Shown in pieces: positions 60,326 through 64,000 of a DNA stretch of 64,000 nt. Position 1 is the first letter of the stretch, and each line of letters starts with the position of its first letter. The DNA lies in contig ML680053.1 of the NCBI GenBank assembly GCA_007922225.1, positions 4,828,164 through 4,892,163 of the forward strand, written 5' to 3'. Under the pieces are notes generated by a model. That model was not told the origin of the DNA. It did no database searches and saw only the letters and a program-made list of their open reading frames with translations. Source of the DNA: Emydura subglobosa (lineage: Eukaryota; Chordata; Testudines; Chelidae). The position numbers and the translations under genes were made by a program.

Positions 60326-63300
60326 TCTTATTACACAGATTTAGGAGCCAAACTAGCAACTCAGTTGAAAATGTTGGCTTTGGATAGCCAATGTCTGTGC
60401 CCTGTGCGAGCTGCCATACTTGGGAATGCTTCTCCGCCCTGACTCTGCACTTCAGATGGGCCCCAGGATCCCTCCTCTATGGTCTGATGTATAGTTTACA
60501 GTGCCGAGGTAAGGTTCACGTCTTAGAGGTCACATTGCCCTACGGATAGTTGGGTTTGTGGGTTTCAGTTAATTGGGCTCAAACTCCACATCCCCTCCCG
60601 CAATGATACCAGGGGATGCAGCCCGCTTCCATTTCCCACCTCTGGATGGAGAACTTTAAGAAAATGCTTTAAAGAAATAAGTAATAAAAGCTAGAGCCAG
60701 TTGAGAAACCATTTTTTTCCCACAAGCATTTTTGACAAAAATGATTTTTTCCCCCCATCACCAAAACGTTTCAGGGTCTCCCTTTAAAACAAAAAAACAC
60801 AACATCAAAAATGTTCAACAACAAGGGTACGTTTTCACGGAAAAATTCCATTTGGCCAAAAAGCCATTTTCTGTCAAAAACACCCTCCATCGTTTAATTC
60901 ATTTTTTTTCCAACCACCTCTGGTAAAAACATTAGCCTGGAGCCTTGAATGAACCCCTCAGAGACCCAGTTTGCACATTTGAGGAACAGGGCTCCATCAC
61001 GTGCAAAAACAGTGCCTCAGAGGAGCCACTTGAGCCCCACCCCGCTGCGGTCGCCTGTCCTTGTTTCCCATTGTTTTCACTTTCAGTATATGACTACAGT
61101 TCCCAGAAAACCCTCAGTCTTTCAGCCTTAGTTGCCCTCTTCCCCTATTAAGCCACCGTCACAAAGCAGGCCTTACCCAGGGTGCGCCTCCCAGGAAGGA
61201 CGCTGCCATCAAAGGAATCCCTGCAGACAGACAAAGGTGAGTGAAGTAAGTCCCACAGCAATAACACACAGGTGGAGTATTATTAATTAATATAGCAAGG
61301 TAAGTATGTAAGAGACAAACAGTGGCCACAAGTCCCTGCCCTATCCAGTTTACAATATAATCAAGGGGCACTTAAAGTCATACTATAAAGAGGCTTTAAA
61401 ATAATGAAGGACCAGGAGGGGTCCAATACGAGAAATGGTTCCAATCCATCCACCCCCAACTAAGCCCGTGGTTTCCTCTGGCTCAAACGCCTCAATTTCT
61501 GTGTCTGCGCAGAGCCCCACCGTGTGCCAGGTGCTTTATAAAACCAGCAGAAAAGCCCTGACGAGCTCCGGGGACAACCTGTGGAGGGAGGAGGTTAGAA
61601 CAGCCAGACAATCAGCAGTGCGAGAGCCTCCAGAATCGGCACTGGAAGGGCCTGGCGACAGCAGGAAGCTGGGGGGCTGCTGATCTGGGAGAGTGGGGCT
61701 CTGAGGCCGCTCTCAGAACGCCACCTGCTGAAAGGGGAGGGACTCGGGGAGGCAGCTGGGACCAGGCACTAAACTCCGATAGCAGACTGGCCGGCCGACC
61801 CGCTGTGGGATGAGTGGGAAAGAAGGGAGCAGCAGTCCCTAATCACACTCCTGGAAAGGGACTGGCCAAGACAATGTAAATGCCTCACCCAAGTTCAGCC
61901 GGGCTGGGCCTGCAGGGAGACCTCTCCTGCCCCTGAGAAGGAATGGGACTTGGCATCCATCCCTCCCGAGGCCCCTCACGAGTCGCACTGGTGAGACGCG
62001 TGTGCACGTCCATGGTGGGAGCGCTGAAAACAAACGTCCCTGGGAGAAGCCTTTGCTAACGGAGATGGGACAAAGGCTCTTGCTCTGGGCCAGGGGCCTG
62101 GCAGCCTCCTTCAGGCCATTTGTCATTTGACGGGCCAGCTCAGTGCTCGTGATGGTCCCGCAGATGCTCAGGCTCTCTCCATCAGGAGCCGGAGCGGCAG
62201 CCGTCAAGCCTCAATTCGGAGCCGCCAGGGGGCCCTGCTCAGGCAGAGTCTGAATTGCTGACCTGGCCCCCTCCTTGGCACCTGCTGCTTTTCTCCTTCT
62301 GCAACGCTGCTGGCACCAGCAAAGGCTTGTCTCTGAGCTGAGGTTCCTGGGGTAGATCCGTCACGTGATACCTTGTCAGGTCTGTCCCACCCCTGTGCCA
62401 GCGTGAGCCGTCTGCTGGGCCTAGCCTGTGGTGACAGGCACGGAAAGCTGCCTTTGGTGGGACAGTCAGGAATCGGCTTGGAGCCCCTGGCCCTGTTGTG
62501 GGGGCACCGGGGTGAGGGGGTGAGGAGAAACCCTGCTGCAGTGGCAGGCCCCAGGAGAGTCCTGGTTGGCCTAGGCAGAGTGGAGCTGTGGGGAGCACAG
62601 TGGAGCTCTTGAAAGGCTGCATCAGGCAGCATCACAGCTCCAGGAGGGCTTCTGCCAGGAGTCCTGCATGGATCCTGCAGCAGCATGGTTCTTCCTCTCA
62701 ACCAGGGGGTGGAGGAGCCCCGACCCACTTTCACCCTCTTAGCCTGAAGCCAGTGTCAGCATTACACTAGCACAGTATGCATTCACCAGCCGGCCTGGGG
62801 CTGGGCCCTATACAGGGATGCAAGGGCTGGAGAAAGTCTCGTTGGGCCCACTTTTCATCTGGGCACAGGGTAGCCCTATGTCTGGACCATGCGAGCAAGG
62901 AGTGTTGGGACAGGGCTGGACCAGCGCTAATGACTGCGGTCTGGGAGCCTGGAGTTCAGCAGCTAACATTAGACTTTCCCCTGCCCATTGTCAGTTTCCG
63001 GTTGGAATATTTCCTTGTTGTTTAACCGGACGCAGTATTCTTCACTGCCTGCCCTGAACTGTTGTGCATTGTTGCTGTGGGCTGTTGAAGAGCTGCTATG
63101 TTCCCTCCCTCCCCCCAGAGGTGGCTGCATTTCAGTGACAGACAAAATGAGCCCTGTGTCACTGATTACAAACAAAGTGTTACTGCTTCTGTGAAGTGTG
63201 TGTTGTGCTTAGGCATTTTTGGCTGGTGTGTCACATTTATTTCCAAAGGGTCCCAAACTATATACACATGGATGGCTTTACCAAGTGCTGAAAGGCAGCC

Positions 63301-64000
63301 ACCTCTGGAGTGAAACATGCATCGGATCATGGAACGAGGCAGAAACAAGGACTGATCGGTTTTCTCATCTCCTTCCTGGCATGTCTGCTGTGCCTTGTTT
63401 GTCCTATCTTGCCCCTTTCCCACGCCTGCTGATTTTGATAATCTATTGGCGCGATTATCAGGTGACATTCACTCCAGTGCAGAGCCCGACCGAGACCTAG
63501 GCTCCACTTATCCCCTTCGCAAACCTTTAAATAGGTCGTAAGAGGGATTTAAGTGTCGCAAAGGTCTCTCTGCACAGTGGGGAATTTCACCAGTGAGGAG
63601 GGAAAGGGCAGATCCGTTAGCCAGCTGGGCAACAGCCATCTAGGACCGTGCATGTGAGTTAAAAGAATCTTCTGAAGATCACAGCTCCTGTTTAACAAGA
63701 GGTAAACAAATGGGCGTTTCCTTGGCGTGTGCAAAACTCCCACTGTGATCAGCGTTGGCAATTGCAGGGAGGGACGGGTTTTAGCCCATGTCCACAAGGT
63801 GCCACTGTTGCGCTGCTTCTTGCACTGCCAGCACCAAGCCAGTTCCTGGCCTGAAATCCTGATTCCCCTGCCTTCTCTTGGCCCCCCACTCCCCTGGGAG
63901 TCATCAGGAACTGATGGGAGCTGGGGGGGGGGGGGGGGGGGGGGAAGGAACACCTCATCAGAGCTGGTTAACCCATCTCTGCGGCCTAGGCACACATACA
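60326..64000. other. Intergenic stretch, no gene recognised
   Basis: 60710-60930 is A/T-homopolymer-rich repeat text (TTTTTGACAAAAATG, AAAAATTCCATTTGGCC) of a type common in reptiles. 62204-62734 has a long minus-strand ORF of biased composition that I do not support as a gene. Confidence 0.45.
63923..63944 (+). repeat. G homopolymer, 22 bases
   Basis: Uninterrupted run of 22 G near the window end. Confidence 0.95.

Noticed and set aside
62204..62734. 176-codon minus-strand ORF
   Set aside because: Proline/arginine-rich, no recognised domain, and a second frame is equally open; considered and dropped as a MYO7A or novel gene candidate.

Overview
This is vertebrate nuclear DNA: long introns with GT-AG splice sites, a dense layer of decayed retrotransposons and DNA transposons, and two recognisable protein-coding genes, both on the + strand. 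The repeats (CR1 LINEs throughout, a tRNA-derived SINE with a B box and several alternative tails, abundant hAT and Harbinger MITEs, one Ty3/Gypsy relic) look like a turtle genome; a crocodilian is the main alternative. This rests on recognising repeat families by eye, not on a database search.

The main gene is CAPN5 (calpain-5). Eleven coding exons run from 22918 to the stop codon at 56163, all with GT-AG borders and matching phases. They encode 587 residues in one continuous frame, from just upstream of the catalytic cysteine to the C-terminus. Taking human numbering for the missing start, the catalytic triad falls at Cys81, His252 and Asn284 with no net indel between those points. The first coding exon (about 55 residues) is not visible and probably lies upstream, so 1-22917 is read as intron. 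A 3' UTR of about 1.25-1.55 kb follows, with candidate poly(A) signals at 57412 and 57689.

Nested on the same strand inside the 16.6-kb CAPN5 intron 23050-39607 is a single-exon gene, OMP (olfactory marker protein), at 28301-28780. OMP also sits inside CAPN5 in mammals, so this gene-in-gene arrangement appears conserved. In mammals the next gene downstream is MYO7A; no MYO7A exon was recognised before the window ends.

Repeats by region. 1-22.9 kb: an hAT MITE with a near-intact target duplication (995-1454); a long minus-strand CR1 carrying ORF1 and the endonuclease/RT part of ORF2 (4560-7300); an internally deleted Ty3/Gypsy element (7640-9480); a CR1 3' half (9690-10800); an hAT copy with transposase remnants and an exact 8-bp duplication (13635-15508); a SINE split by another hAT MITE (15545-16310); and two CR1 reverse-transcriptase fragments near 20 kb. 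23-39.6 kb (around OMP): SINEs, fold-back MITEs and a Harbinger MITE with TAA duplications (34421-34951). 39.6-57 kb (CAPN5 body): a CR1 starting about 8 bp past a splice donor, an LTR-like element ending close upstream of exon 45226, and five SINEs. 57.7-64 kb: no gene recognised, ending near a 22-base G run.

Apart from sharing a locus, the two genes have unrelated roles: CAPN5 is a Ca2+-dependent cysteine protease and OMP a cytosolic protein of mature olfactory neurons. I found no sign of an unknown operon-like or defence system. The points most worth a second look are the conserved nesting, the repeats inserted next to CAPN5 splice sites, the SINE family with interchangeable tails, and a perfect CTCF-core match in a CAPN5 intron.
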